A DNA stretch of 43,222 nt, taken from positions 1 through 43,222 of the forward strand of contig JAJZWW010000001.1 of assembly GCA_021846485.1 (NCBI GenBank), given 5' to 3'. Source of the stretch: Actinomycetes bacterium (lineage in GTDB: Bacteria > Actinomycetota > Acidimicrobiia > Acidimicrobiales > Palsa-688). Below are positions 1 to 11,127 of this stretch, piece after piece (position 1 is the first letter of the stretch; the number at the start of each line of letters is the position of its first letter). The notes under the pieces are model-generated. The model had not been told where the DNA came from and searched no databases. It saw only the letters and a program-made list of their open reading frames with translations. A program made the position numbers and the translations under genes.

Positions 1-276
1 TGCGGCCGGCCCACCGAAGGGCATCCCCTCCATCTGCTCCAGGACCTCCTCCCGGCGTCGGCCGAGCTCCCTGGCGAGCTGCCGGCGGCGGACCTGGGCG
101 CGCTGGAAGGCGAGGACTCCCAGCCCCACGGCGACGTAGGCCCCGTCGCGGAGCGCCTCTTCGGCAGCGGCGACGACCTGGTCGACATCGGGGAGTGGCG
201 GGCGGAGGGGCTTGTTGCTCCGGGAGGCTCGGGTGCCGGAGGGCTCGGAGTGGTGGGGGTCTTGCTTGCTGGGCAT
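1..276 (-). CDS. Hypothetical protein, 3' end outside the window
   Basis: The reading frame opens at ATG 276 on the minus strand and stays open for 92 codons to the window edge, so the C-terminus is missing. The visible protein has a polar N-terminus (MPSKQDPHHSEPSG), a short alanine/valine-rich stretch around residues 42-58 (AYVAVGLGVLAFQRAQ), and then a strongly basic and acidic, probably helical region (RRRQLARELGRRREEVLEQ). The hydrophobic part looks too short and broken for a confident membrane helix. I do not recognise the family. It is divergent from the glycosyltransferase gene that starts at 354. The 77-base gap between them contains a locally AT-rich patch (TGATATAACA) that could serve as a promoter for this gene. 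An ATG at 284 is out of frame, so 276 is the best start. Confidence 0.6.
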   Translation of the reverse strand, partial: MPSKQDPHHSEPSGTRASRSNKPLRPPLPDVDQVVAAAEEALRDGAYVAVGLGVLAFQRAQVRRRQLARELGRRREEVLEQMEGMPFGGPAA

Positions 277-353
277 GCTCCCATGATATAACAGTTGCAA
301 GCGTAGGGCTCTCGGCCGGGGGGTCGGCGCCCACTAGGCTCGCTGCCCCGAGC

Positions 354-3300
354 ATGGCTTCCGACCGGTCCGCGCCGCCCGTGGTCGCCGTCGTCGTCAC
401 GAGCCGGCCCGGCCCGTGGCTCGACGAGACCCTGTCCGCACTCGGCTCTCAGGACTACCCCAACCTGTCGGTCCTCGTGGTCGACGCCACCGGGGGAGAC
501 AGTGGTGAGCCAGGGTGCGTGAGCCTCGCCCGTCGGGTCGGAGCCTGCCTGCCGTCGGCCTACCTCCGGCGCAGCGGGGAGCCCTCGGGGTACGCGGCCG
601 GCGCCAACCAGGCGATGAGCTCCGTCGAGGGAGCGTCGCACCTGCTGCTGTGCCACGACGACGCCGCGCCCGCCCCCGACGCGGTCCGCCTGCTCGTGGA
701 GGAGGCCTACCGCTCCAACGCGGGCATCGTGGCCCCCAAGCTGGTCGACTGGGAGCACCCCGAGCGCCTCCTGGCGGTGGGGGCGAGCATCGACTCGGTA
801 GGGACGCTGCGGGCACTGGTCGAACGGGGAGAGCTCGACCAGGGTCAGCACGACGCCGCCCGGGACGTCTTCGTGGCCCCGGGCGGCGCGCTGCTGGTGC
901 GCAACGACCTGTTCGCGGTGCTGGGGGGCTACGACCAGACCCTGCCCCAGGGCGGGGAGGACGTCGAGCTGTCCTGGCGCGCCCTCGTCGCCGGCGCCCG
1001 GGTCCGGGTCGCTCCCACGGCCCGGGTGCGCCACCTCGAGGCCCACGGATGCGGCCTGCCGGACACCTTCGAGGATCGGGTTCGGGAGGACCGGTGGCGC
1101 TGGGACGTGCTGTTGAGGTGCGCCAGCGCGACGACGCTCACCTGGGCGCTCCCGACGGCCTTGGCCTACGCCACCGCCGAGGCCGTCGTAGGCCTCTTCA
1201 CCGGCCGAGCAGGCCTGGCGTTCGAGGTGCTCCGGGCGCCGTGGCGACCGTTGTGCCACCCGCGGTCGCTCTGGCGGGCTCGCCGTTTGGCTCAGCGCCG
1301 GAGGGCGGTCCACGACCATCGGCTCCGGGAGCTCCAGACGCGGGGCAGTGGCCGCCTGCGGGCCTGGCTCGACGACTTGTCCAAGGACTCCACCAGGAGC
1401 GTCGGGCGTCCCGGCGGTCGCAGGGGGCTCGGATCCGGGGCGGACGGGCGAGGAGCCACCTGCCGGACCCTCCCTGCCCCGGCCGGCACCCCTGCCCCGG
1501 CCGGTCTCCCGGGCCCCGCCGAGGTCGCGCTGGCGCCCGCCGGCGTCAGCGCCCTTGCCGGCTCCCCGGCTCCTGTCGATGCTGCGCCCGCCGCCGGACC
1601 CGCCACGACTGGGGTTGGCCTCGGCGGGGGGGTCCGGCCGGGGGGTGGCTGGGGTCCAGCGATCGTCTCGGCGCTCGCCCTGGTCGTGGTGCTGCTGCTC
1701 GGGAGCCGGGGGCTGCTCACCCACCAGATCCCGGCGATCGGCTCCCTCCCCGACACCGCCGGGGGCGTCGGCCGGTGGTGGCACGCCTGGCTGTCCACCT
1801 GGCAGCCGGCCGGTCTCGGGTCGCCCGGCTCCAGCCCTCCGGCGCTCGGCCTGCTCACCGTGGCTGGGGCGCTGCTGTTCGGGGACAGGGGCGTCCTCCA
1901 GCACGTGGTGGTCCTCGGCCCGCTCGTGGTCGGGCCCCTCGGCGCCTACAGGTTGGCCCGTCCCTGGGGATCCCGCCGCGCCCCGGCGGTCGCGCTCGTG
2001 GCCTACGCGGCGTGCCCGCTCGCCTACGACGCCCTCGCCCGGGGGCGCTGGGAGGCGCTGGTCGCCTACGCGGCCGCACCCTGGACGGTGGCGGCGCTCT
2101 GCCGGCTCTCCGGCTCCCTGCCCCACCCGAGCCTGGCCGCCCGCCGTTGGGGAGGCGGGGTGGTCGGGCTGGGGCTGCTCGTCGCGGTCGCCTCCTCCTT
2201 GGTGCCGTCGTGGCTCGTCGTCGTGACGGTCGTCGCCGGCGCTCTCGCCCTCGGGTCCCTGCTGGTGGGGGAACGCCCGGTCGCCACCCGCCTCGTCGTG
2301 GTCGGTGCGGCCGGGGCGGTGCTCAGCGGTGTGCTGCTGCTCCCGTGGTCGGCCGGAGTGGTGACCCACGTCCACGCCTTCTTCGGCCCGGGCCCGGGGC
2401 CGGGGGCGGCGCCGAGCTTCGCGCGCCTTGCCCGCTTCGGCGTGGGACCGGTGGGCAGGGGACCCCTCTCGTGGGGCCTGCTGGTCGCCGCCACTCTCCC
2501 CCTGGTGGTCGGCCGGTCGTGGAGACTGGCGTGGGCGGTCCGCCTCTGGACGTTGGTGCTGATCTCCCTCGCCTGGGCCTACCTCGCCGGGGTCGGGGCG
2601 CTGGCAGCGCCGCCCGTGGACGTGCTCCTCGCACCCGCAGCCACCGGGCTGAGCGGTGCCGTGGCGCTCGGTGTGGCGGCCTTCGAGCAGGACCTGCCCG
2701 GGTACCGCTTCGGTTGGCGGCAGGCGGTCTCCGGTGTCGCCGCGGCGGGGCTCGCAGTGACGTTGCTGCCGGTGCTCGCCGACTCGATCGGTGGGCGTTG
2801 GCAACTCCCCACGACCGGTCCGTCCGCAGTCCTCTCCTCCCTGGACAGGGGTCGTGGGGGTGACTACCGGGTGCTCTGGGTCGGCGCTCCGGCCGCCCTG
2901 CCCCTGGCGTCCTCGCCCCTCGGCCCGGGCCGCTCGTGGGCGTGGGCGACGTCCTTCGACGGGCTGCCGGACCTGACCGGCACCTGGTCGGGTGGGCCGG
3001 CGGGCGGGGCGGCGGTCGTCGCCGCGGACCTGCGGCTTGCCCGGCAGGGTCTGACCACCCGGCTGGGGCGCCTGCTCGCGCCGCTCGGCGTGCGCTACAT
3101 CGTCGTGCCCCGGGCGGACGCCCCGTCGGGGAGTGGCGCCGCCGCAGTAGGGGTCCCGTCGGCACTCGTGCAGCGCCTGGCGCTCCAGACCGACCTCGAG
3201 GCCGTCGGGGCCGATCCCAACTACCTGGTGTACTCGAACGCGAGCTGGCTGCCGGTGCGGGCCGAGGTGGCCGGGGGTGCCGCGCTGCCCTCCCGGCCGT

Positions 3301-3782
3301 CGGATCGTGAGCTCGTCGCCTCCTCGCTCGGCCCGGCTCGCCCGGCCCTCACCGGGGTGCACTCCGCGCAGGCGACGGGGAAGGTCTCGGGCGGGGAGCG
3401 GATCTACGTGGCAGCCACCTACCAGCCCGGTTGGCGACTGGTGGTCGACCACCGGTCGTTGCGCCCGGTCCGGGCTCTCGGGGTGGGGATGTCCTGGACG
3501 ATCCCAGCCGGGATCTCCGGGCGGGCGGTCCTGCGGCCAGGCGCCGGCTCCCTGCGATTGGCCGCCCAGTGGTTGATCGCCGGCCTGTGGGCCGTGGCCA
3601 TCACCCTCGCGGTGGTCGCCGGCCGGGGCCGGCGGGGCGAGCGGCGCCGGGGAGGCGGGCACGGGGAGGCGGTGGACCAGCCGCCGCACCGCCGGCCGCC
3701 GCGGTCCACCCGAGGGAGCCGGATCGAAGCGCCGGTGGGGGTCGGCCTGGAGGAGGCCTGGGGTGACGACGGCAGCTTCTGA
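354..3782 (+). CDS. GT2 glycosyltransferase fused to a large polytopic membrane domain
   Basis: This 1142-residue protein starts with a cytosolic GT-A glycosyltransferase of family 2. The domain begins at about residue 9 (PVVAVVVTSRP), carries the nucleotide-sugar/metal acidic pair at D102-D103 (LLCHDDAAP), and has the typical GGYD...GGEDVELSWR motif at about 191-209, with E202-D203 as likely catalytic acids. A proline/alanine-rich linker follows. From about residue 435 to 830 there are roughly ten hydrophobic segments, then an extracytoplasmic domain and a final helix near the C-terminus. The family transfers sugars to cell-envelope acceptors; the acceptor here is unknown. ATG 354 is chosen because the GT2 fold begins immediately after it; the open frame extends upstream to 195 but that part is not protein-like. 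The DUF5719 gene overlaps its last 20 bases, a pairing known in other actinobacteria, so they are probably one operon. Confidence 0.85.
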   Translation: MASDRSAPPVVAVVVTSRPGPWLDETLSALGSQDYPNLSVLVVDATGGDSGEPGCVSLARRVGACLPSAYLRRSGEPSGYAAGANQAMSSVEGASHLLLCHDDAAPAPDAVRLLVEEAYRSNAGIVAPKLVDWEHPERLLAVGASIDSVGTLRALVERGELDQGQHDAARDVFVAPGGALLVRNDLFAVLGGYDQTLPQGGEDVELSWRALVAGARVRVAPTARVRHLEAHGCGLPDTFEDRVREDRWRWDVLLRCASATTLTWALPTALAYATAEAVVGLFTGRAGLAFEVLRAPWRPLCHPRSLWRARRLAQRRRAVHDHRLRELQTRGSGRLRAWLDDLSKDSTRSVGRPGGRRGLGSGADGRGATCRTLPAPAGTPAPAGLPGPAEVALAPAGVSALAGSPAPVDAAPAAGPATTGVGLGGGVRPGGGWGPAIVSALALVVVLLLGSRGLLTHQIPAIGSLPDTAGGVGRWWHAWLSTWQPAGLGSPGSSPPALGLLTVAGALLFGDRGVLQHVVVLGPLVVGPLGAYRLARPWGSRRAPAVALVAYAACPLAYDALARGRWEALVAYAAAPWTVAALCRLSGSLPHPSLAARRWGGGVVGLGLLVAVASSLVPSWLVVVTVVAGALALGSLLVGERPVATRLVVVGAAGAVLSGVLLLPWSAGVVTHVHAFFGPGPGPGAAPSFARLARFGVGPVGRGPLSWGLLVAATLPLVVGRSWRLAWAVRLWTLVLISLAWAYLAGVGALAAPPVDVLLAPAATGLSGAVALGVAAFEQDLPGYRFGWRQAVSGVAAAGLAVTLLPVLADSIGGRWQLPTTGPSAVLSSLDRGRGGDYRVLWVGAPAALPLASSPLGPGRSWAWATSFDGLPDLTGTWSGGPAGGAAVVAADLRLARQGLTTRLGRLLAPLGVRYIVVPRADAPSGSGAAAVGVPSALVQRLALQTDLEAVGADPNYLVYSNASWLPVRAEVAGGAALPSRPSDRELVASSLGPARPALTGVHSAQATGKVSGGERIYVAATYQPGWRLVVDHRSLRPVRALGVGMSWTIPAGISGRAVLRPGAGSLRLAAQWLIAGLWAVAITLAVVAGRGRRGERRRGGGHGEAVDQPPHRRPPRSTRGSRIEAPVGVGLEEAWGDDGSF

Positions 3783-5286
3783 GGCGTCCCATCGCCGGCT
3801 ACCCCAACTCTCGCGACTCCCGGCAGTCGCCGTGCTCGCTGCGGGCCTGTTGATCGGCTTGGTGCTCGGCGGTCCCGCCGGGCCCGCCCGCTCGGCGCGC
3901 TCCGTGCCCTTGGGCGGCTCGGTGGCCGCTCCCGCCGACGCGCTGTCCTCGAGCTGGTACTGCGCCGGCGCGACCGATGACCGGGGTGGTGCGGCCAGCG
4001 GCCGCCTGGTGCTGACCAACGCCAGCGGACGGTCGTTGGAGGCCCACGTCAGCATCGTCTCCGACGGGGCGGCCCGCCGGGCGGAGGAGGTCTCGGTGGC
4101 TCCTCGGGCGGCGGTGACCGTCCCCGAGACGGTCGCCGGCGGGGCCCCGTGGGTGGCGGCGATCGTGAGCCTCGACGGGGGCTCGGTCACCGTCGAGCAG
4201 GAGACCAGCGGACCGCTCGGTCCCACCGCCGAGCCGTGCGCTACGACCGTGTCGGCCTCCTGGTACTTCGCGGCCGGCGAGACGCTGGTCAACGCCAACT
4301 CGACGATCTCGCTGCTCGACCCTACGGCCGCACCGGCGATCGTGGACCTGGCGTTCACCACCGACGAAGGGCGGGAGCAGCCGGGGGCCTTCCAGGGGAT
4401 AGTCGTGCCGGCGGGCGGGCTGGTGGAAGTGTCCCTGCGCAGCCAGCTCCGCCGGCGGAGCACCATCGCCACCACCGTCACCGCGACCTCCGGCGCCGTG
4501 GTGGCCTGGAAGACCGACGTCGTCGCCCGGCCGGCAAAGGGGGCGGTCATCCTCGGCACCGCGGCCGCCCGGGCGCCGCTGGCCGACCCGGCGTCGCCCT
4601 ACGTCGGGGTGTCCGAGGTCGCCGGCGCTCCGGCGGCATCCACCCGGTGGTGGTGGCCGGAGGGCATCACCGGGCGGGGCAGGGTGGAGCAGTACGAGGT
4701 GTACAACCCAGGGGCGCGCACTGCCCGGGTGGCCCTCACCGTGGCGCTGGAGCAAGGCTCGGCGGAGCCGTTCGACCTCACTGTCGGCCCCGGGCAGGTC
4801 GCCACGCTGGCCACCTCGACCGCCGCCCGCATCCCCAACGGGGTGGCCTACGGAGCTTCCCTGCGCAGCCTCGACGGGGTGCCGGTGGTGGCCGAGCAGA
4901 CCGCGACGGAGGCGGCTCCGGCGAGCGGCCGGGGGAGCACCGAGGTGGTGGGGGCCACCACCCCGGCCCGGCGCTGGCTGGTGGCGGTCACCTCTGTCGG
5001 CTGGGACCACGAGGCGACCCTCACCGTCGCCGGCGTCTCGGGGCGACCGGCCTCGGTCCGGATCTACGAGCTGGAGAGGGGTAGGGCGCTGCCCGTGCCG
5101 GGCCTGTCGGTGCTACACCTCGACGGGCGCGCACCACTGGTCGTCGACCTGGCCCGGCTGTCGTCACGGATCACCGGCCCCCTGGTGGTCGAGGCCAGTC
5201 GCCGGGTGGTGGTGGCCCGCCAGCTGCTGGGGACGGGACGTACCGGAGGGGTGACCGCCAGCCTGGGTGTCCCGTTGCCGGGGTGA
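3763..5286 (+). CDS. DUF5719 family exported protein
   Basis: This 507-residue protein has an N-terminal hydrophobic signal or anchor segment at about residues 19-38 (AVAVLAAGLLIGLVLGG), followed by a beta-rich body with repeated SSWYCAGAT- and SASWYFAAGET-like stretches and a conserved RWWWPEG segment. That organisation matches DUF5719, an actinobacterial family of unknown function usually encoded right after a GT2 glycosyltransferase, as here. It is inferred to act outside the membrane, perhaps assisting the glycosyltransferase. The start is GTG 3763, preceded by a GGAGGAGG-type ribosome-binding site inside the upstream gene, and the 20-base overlap suggests translational coupling. The gene ends 55 bases from the convergent ftsH stop. 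No catalytic motif is visible. Confidence 0.75.
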   Translation: MTTAASEASHRRLPQLSRLPAVAVLAAGLLIGLVLGGPAGPARSARSVPLGGSVAAPADALSSSWYCAGATDDRGGAASGRLVLTNASGRSLEAHVSIVSDGAARRAEEVSVAPRAAVTVPETVAGGAPWVAAIVSLDGGSVTVEQETSGPLGPTAEPCATTVSASWYFAAGETLVNANSTISLLDPTAAPAIVDLAFTTDEGREQPGAFQGIVVPAGGLVEVSLRSQLRRRSTIATTVTATSGAVVAWKTDVVARPAKGAVILGTAAARAPLADPASPYVGVSEVAGAPAASTRWWWPEGITGRGRVEQYEVYNPGARTARVALTVALEQGSAEPFDLTVGPGQVATLATSTAARIPNGVAYGASLRSLDGVPVVAEQTATEAAPASGRGSTEVVGATTPARRWLVAVTSVGWDHEATLTVAGVSGRPASVRIYELERGRALPVPGLSVLHLDGRAPLVVDLARLSSRITGPLVVEASRRVVVARQLLGTGRTGGVTASLGVPLPG

Positions 5287-5341
5287 GCCTCCCAGCCGGC
5301 GGCACCGGCACCGCCACCGCCACCGCCGCCGCGGCGGGCTC

Positions 5342-7396
<2,055 letters not shown>

Positions 7397-7402
7397 GGCT
7401 CA

Positions 7403-7408
7403 ATGCTA
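7403..7408 (-). promoter_or_regulatory. -10 box of ftsH, leaderless arrangement
   Basis: TAGCAT read on the minus strand lies six bases before ATG 7396, and no Shine-Dalgarno sequence intervenes. Transcription would start at or very near the start codon. Confidence 0.6.
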
Positions 7409-7512
7409 GGCCGGCGGGACGGCTATCGCCCCTGCGGGCGAGGGTGGGTCGGGCCGGGTCGGCGAGTCGTGCCGGCGCGGCGGCCATCCCCGTCCGGCGG
7501 CGCCGCCACCGG

Positions 7513-7518
7513 TAGCGT
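7513..7518 (+). promoter_or_regulatory. -10 box of the DUF3499 gene
   Basis: TAGCGT lies seven bases before GTG 7526, with no ribosome-binding site between them. It matches the TANNNT spacing seen at other starts in this window. Confidence 0.55.
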
Positions 7519-7525
7519 GGGGCGG

Positions 7526-7786
7526 GTGTCCTCGATCTCCTGCGCGCGACCCGGCTGCCAGGGCAAGGTCGCGGCATGGCTCACCTACGACTACGGGGCG
7601 CAGCAGCTCTGGATCGACGACGTCCCGGGAGCTTCGGGCGACCACTGGGGTCTCTGCCAGGGCCACGCCGCCAGGCTGAGGGCGCCTCTCGGCTGGTCTG
7701 CGCTCGACCGGCGGGCGGGGGTCGCCGGCGCTCCGCCGGTCACCGGCGCCTACCCGCCGGCAGGCATGGCCGGCCTGGCCACCTGA
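7526..7786 (+). CDS. DUF3499-like small zinc-binding protein
   Basis: This 86-residue protein begins MSSISCARPGC and continues with AAWLTYDYGAQQLWIDDV and HWGLCQGHAARL. The Cys6/Cys11 pair, the ALTYDY-like strand and the Cys44-x2-His47 pair are the pattern of DUF3499, an actinobacterial family of unknown function usually encoded beside the phosphomannomutase gene manB. Here manB lies about 3.4 kb downstream. The cysteines and histidines suggest a structural zinc site (inference). GTG 7526 is chosen because the family motif starts at once and a TAGCGT box lies seven bases upstream; the much longer frame running into it from 5267 is antisense to ftsH and not a real extension. A strong hairpin follows the stop codon. 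Confidence 0.75.
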   Translation: MSSISCARPGCQGKVAAWLTYDYGAQQLWIDDVPGASGDHWGLCQGHAARLRAPLGWSALDRRAGVAGAPPVTGAYPPAGMAGLAT

Positions 7787-7796
7787 GCCCGGGCCG

Positions 7797-7815
7797 GGCG
7801 GTCTGGTCGACCGCC
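7797..7815 (+). terminator. Hairpin terminator after the DUF3499 gene
   Basis: A perfect 7-bp stem GGCGGTC/GACCGCC with a five-base loop sits 11 bases after the stop codon. There is no U-tract, as is common in high-GC actinobacteria. Confidence 0.5.
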
Positions 7816-7819
7816 TCAG

Positions 7820-7848
7820 CGCAAGGTGCAGTTCACGCAAGGTGCAGT
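7820..7848 (+). repeat. Two 13-bp direct repeats upstream of the zinc-ribbon gene
   Basis: CGCAAGGTGCAGT occurs at 7820-7832 and again at 7836-7848, 16 bases apart. They lie about 105-130 bases before the zinc-ribbon start, in its probable promoter or leader region. This could be a regulator-binding array or part of a structured leader. Confidence 0.55.
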
Positions 7849-7951
7849 CCAAAGGCGAAATCTCCCCTGCAGCCCTAAAGCGTGCCGCCTGGCGAGCCGA
7901 TGGATGTGCGTCCCGGCGAGCGAACTCCCAGCGGACGTAGAGGAGCGATCC

Positions 7952-8134
7952 ATGAGGTGCCCCAGTTGTCGGACCCGTGAGCTGGTCGTGATCACCATGC
8001 GAGTGGGCGAGGAGCAGGTCGCCCTTCGCACCTGCTCCTTCTGCGATCTGCGCTACTGGGAGGGACTGGACGGCCAGATGCCCTTGGAGTCGGTCCTCGC
8101 CCTGGTCGGCGGTCGCCGATCCGGGGCGCCGTAG
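7952..8134 (+). CDS. Small zinc-ribbon protein
   Basis: A 60-residue protein with two CxxC knuckles: C3-P-S-C6 at the N-terminus and C28-S-F-C31 after a short beta hairpin (ELVVITMRVGEEQVALRTCSF). This is a compact zinc ribbon of the type seen in small regulators, transcription-associated proteins and metal-dependent scaffolds. The exact function is unknown. The conserved-looking DLRYWEG and a hydrophobic C-terminal helix follow. ATG 7952 is supported by a clear ribosome-binding site (AGAGGAG, about 7939-7944), unlike most genes here. It lies between DUF3499 and a GT-C-like membrane gene, with an unusual 165-base upstream region containing a terminator hairpin and paired direct repeats. Confidence 0.75.
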   Translation: MRCPSCRTRELVVITMRVGEEQVALRTCSFCDLRYWEGLDGQMPLESVLALVGGRRSGAP

Positions 8135-8228
8135 CCCTACACCACCTCCCTGCCCCGGTTGGGCAACATGGCGGGGTGCGACTGACGCCTCCCCGCCAGG
8201 ATCGCCTCGCGCCAGGGGTCGGGCGACG

Positions 8229-10970
8229 GTGAGGCGGGTGCTGCCGGTAGGCGGGAGTGAGCCCACCGACGGCGAGGCGTCCCTCGAGCTGCGCAGCCGG
8301 CCGGGGGGAGCGGGCGGCCCTGACCGGGACTGGCGGAGCACGCCCGAGGCGACGGCGGCGGTGCAGGAAGGTTCCCCGCGAGAGGCTCCCGGGGGTCCGC
8401 CGGGGAGTGGTGCGGGCGGCCGCCTCACCCCCGAGGCGGTCGTCACCTTCTTGGTCGTGGGGGCCTGCGTCGCGTTCGTGTTCTGGCAGCTCGAGCCGTC
8501 GCAGATGTTCCGCGACACCACCCCGGCCGGCGGCGACATGGGGGCCCACGTGTGGCTCCCCGCTTACCTGGAAAGGGTCCTGATACCCCACGGGCAGATC
8601 TTCGGCTGGTCGATGGACTGGTACGCCGGCTTCCCGGTGCCGAGCTTCTACTTCCCGCTGCCGATGTACGCCATCGCGCTCGCCGGCTACGTGATCCCCT
8701 ACGACATCGCGTTCAAGCTGGTCACCGCGTCCGGCCTGATCGCCCTGCCGGTCGCCTGCTGGGCGTTCGGGCGCCTGGCGAGGATCCGCTTCCCTGGGCC
8801 CGCCTGCCTGGCGGTCGCCTCGGTCCCGTTCCTGTTCGGTCGGGAGTTCACGATCTACGGGGGCAATATCGCCTCCACGATGGCCGGCGAGTTCAGCTTC
8901 GCGATCAGCCTCTCGCTGGCGATCGTCTTCTGCGGCCTGGTCGCCCGCGGCCTGCGCACCGGCCGGGGCCGCATCCTGGCCGCAGTGGTGCTGGCCGCCT
9001 GCGGGCTGTCGCACGTGCTACCGCTGTTCTTCGCGATCGTCGGGTCGCTGGTGCTCCTCGCGCTGGAGCACAGCGTCCGGCGCCTGGTGTGGCTCGCCAC
9101 GGTCGGGATCGTCGGCGGGCTGCTGGTCGCCTTCTGGGCGGTCCCGTTCGTCTACCGCCTGCCCTACGCCACCAACATGGGCTACGGGAAGATCACCGCC
9201 TACATCCACACCCTGTTCCCCCAGGGCGAGCTGTGGCTCTACCTCCTCGCCGCGGTCGGCGCGACGCTCGCGTTCACCCGGTCCAACCTGATCGGCAAGT
9301 GGCTGGCGTACATGGCCGGGCTGTCGGCGCTGGCGTTCGTGCTCGCCCCCAACGGGCGGCTGTGGAACGCCCGGGCCCTGCCGTTCTGGTTCCTCACGCT
9401 CTACCTGCTGGCCGGCATCGCGTTCTCGGAGGTGGGCACCGCGCTGATCGAGGCCTTGCTGGCCCGCAGGGAGCGCTCCGGGCGGGCGGCCGGCGACGCC
9501 GATCGGGAGGCCGGGGCAAACGGCTGGGGGGCCGGCTCCGACGCCCGGGCGGGGCGGTCCCTCCTGCCTGCCTCGCCGAGCCGGCTGGTGGTGGTCCCGG
9601 TGCTCACCTTGCTGGTGGCCCTGGTGTGGGTGGGCTACCCGCTGCGGATCCTGCCCGGCGGGACGGTCACCGCCAACGGCGACTACCGGTGGGCGGGGAT
9701 CACCAGCAGCGACAACTCCTTCGTCCCCGACTGGGTGAGGTGGAACTACAGCGGCTACCAGGCCCGGGACAAGTCGTCGCGCACCGCCTACTTCGCCATC
9801 ATGCGCACCATGCGGCGGATAGGGGCGACCGACGGGTGCGGGCGGTCGATGTACGAGTACGAGCCGGCGATCAACGACATGGGCACGCCCGACGCGCTGA
9901 TGCTCCTGCCGTACTGGACCCACGGGTGCATCTCCACCATGGAGGGCCTGTACTACGAGGCGTCGGCCACGACTCCTTACCACTTCTTGGACGCGGCCGA
10001 GCTGTCCGCGCAGCCGTCCAACCCGATGCGCGGCCTCGACTACCCCTCGGCGCCCGACGTGACCCTCGGCGTCGAGCACCTCCAGATGCTCGGCGTCAAG
10101 TACTTCCTGGCGGTCTCCCCGACGGTGCAGGCCCAGGCCGCGGCCGACCCGAGCCTGCGGCTCCTGGCGTCCGTCGGCCCTTACCCGACCGACGTGACCA
10201 GCGGCAGCCGAACCACGGTCCAGCAGCAGACCTGGAAGGTCTACCGGGTCCTCGACTCGCCGCTGGTGAGCCCGCTGCGCTACCAGCCGGCGGTCGTGCC
10301 CGACACCTTGAAGACCGCGACCACCTGGCTGCACCTCTCCGAGTCGTGGTACCTCGACCCGGCCCGCTGGCGGGTGTACCTGGCCGCCGCCGGACCGCGG
10401 TCGTGGGCCCGGGTGAGCGCCGGCGACCCGACGCCCCCGCTGCGGCGCGAGCCGTCCAGCCGGGTCAGCGCGGTCCACCTCCACGAGGAGTCGGTCTCTT
10501 TCGACGTGAGCCGCACGGGCGTGCCGGTCCTCGTAAAGGTCTCGTACTTCCCCAACTGGCACGTGCAGGGGGCCTCGGGCGTCTACCGGGTGACCCCCAA
10601 CCTCATGGTCGTCGTCCCGACTGCCCACCACGTCGAGCTGACCTACGGGTCGACGCCGATCGACTGGGTCGGCACCGGGCTGAGCGTGCTCGGCCTCGTG
10701 GCGCTCCTCTTGATGTGGCGGTTCCCGGTGCGGCGCTGGGTGGCGCCCGACGGCACGATCGTGGAGGACCGCCCGCCGCGGCTCTCCTCGCGGCGCGGCC
10801 GCCGCCGCCCGCTGCTCCACGGGCCACCCGAGGACCCCGAGTTCTGGGGGGGCGCGCCCCGGACCCGCCCGCCCCCGCCGGGCGGAGGGGAGGGCTCGAC
10901 GCCCCCCTTCGCGCAGCTGCCGGTGCCGCCGTTGGCGCCATCCGAGGACGGGCCTGGGTCGCCGGGCTGA
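8229..10970 (+). CDS. GT-C-like polytopic membrane protein (PTPS-related membrane family)
   Basis: This 913-residue protein has a polar, proline/glycine-rich N-terminal 70 residues, a first membrane helix at about 73-90 (VVTFLVVGACVAFVFW), and an outside loop with GGDMGAHVWLP. The acidic residue just after the first helix is the usual catalytic position in GT-C lipid-phosphate-sugar glycosyltransferases. The segment SMDWYAGFPVPSFYFPLP and about ten further helices to about residue 465 resemble actinobacterial membrane proteins annotated as 6-pyruvoyl-tetrahydropterin-synthase-related. A soluble extracytoplasmic domain (about 475-800), one more helix (about 812-832) and a basic, proline-rich tail follow. 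It is probably an envelope glycosyltransferase; donor and acceptor are unknown. The start is taken as GTG 8229, but the N-terminal region is low-complexity and a later start is possible. The nearby manB and isomerase genes fit a role in mannose-based glycans. Confidence 0.65.
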   Translation: MRRVLPVGGSEPTDGEASLELRSRPGGAGGPDRDWRSTPEATAAVQEGSPREAPGGPPGSGAGGRLTPEAVVTFLVVGACVAFVFWQLEPSQMFRDTTPAGGDMGAHVWLPAYLERVLIPHGQIFGWSMDWYAGFPVPSFYFPLPMYAIALAGYVIPYDIAFKLVTASGLIALPVACWAFGRLARIRFPGPACLAVASVPFLFGREFTIYGGNIASTMAGEFSFAISLSLAIVFCGLVARGLRTGRGRILAAVVLAACGLSHVLPLFFAIVGSLVLLALEHSVRRLVWLATVGIVGGLLVAFWAVPFVYRLPYATNMGYGKITAYIHTLFPQGELWLYLLAAVGATLAFTRSNLIGKWLAYMAGLSALAFVLAPNGRLWNARALPFWFLTLYLLAGIAFSEVGTALIEALLARRERSGRAAGDADREAGANGWGAGSDARAGRSLLPASPSRLVVVPVLTLLVALVWVGYPLRILPGGTVTANGDYRWAGITSSDNSFVPDWVRWNYSGYQARDKSSRTAYFAIMRTMRRIGATDGCGRSMYEYEPAINDMGTPDALMLLPYWTHGCISTMEGLYYEASATTPYHFLDAAELSAQPSNPMRGLDYPSAPDVTLGVEHLQMLGVKYFLAVSPTVQAQAAADPSLRLLASVGPYPTDVTSGSRTTVQQQTWKVYRVLDSPLVSPLRYQPAVVPDTLKTATTWLHLSESWYLDPARWRVYLAAAGPRSWARVSAGDPTPPLRREPSSRVSAVHLHEESVSFDVSRTGVPVLVKVSYFPNWHVQGASGVYRVTPNLMVVVPTAHHVELTYGSTPIDWVGTGLSVLGLVALLLMWRFPVRRWVAPDGTIVEDRPPRLSSRRGRRRPLLHGPPEDPEFWGGAPRTRPPPPGGGEGSTPPFAQLPVPPLAPSEDGPGSPG

Positions 10971-11020
10971 GCCCGATCAGCCGGCCGAGGGGAAAGGCCT
11001 CCCCCGTACCGGGGGTCCCG

Positions 11021-11062
11021 GGTGCCGGGGCCGCAGCGACGCGCCTCCGAGGTCCCGGCACC
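11021..11062 (+). terminator. Long inverted repeat after the GT-C-like gene
   Basis: GGTGCCGGGGCC (11021-11032) pairs with GGTCCCGGCACC (11051-11062), giving 12 positions with one G-U pair around an 18-base loop. A smaller CCCCC/GGGGG hairpin lies just upstream. Position and stability suggest a terminator that isolates the manB promoter. Confidence 0.45.
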
Positions 11063-11127
11063 GGGGCTGGCCGCCGGCTCTGCGGGGCTCCCGTGGACGG
11101 TTTCGTCCGCCGGGCGCGGGCAGCCTC

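Noticed and set aside
7845..7910. Resemblance of the zinc-ribbon leader to a c-di-GMP-I riboswitch
   Set aside because: Only short pieces match; the GCAAAGCC core and the tetraloop-receptor arrangement are not present.
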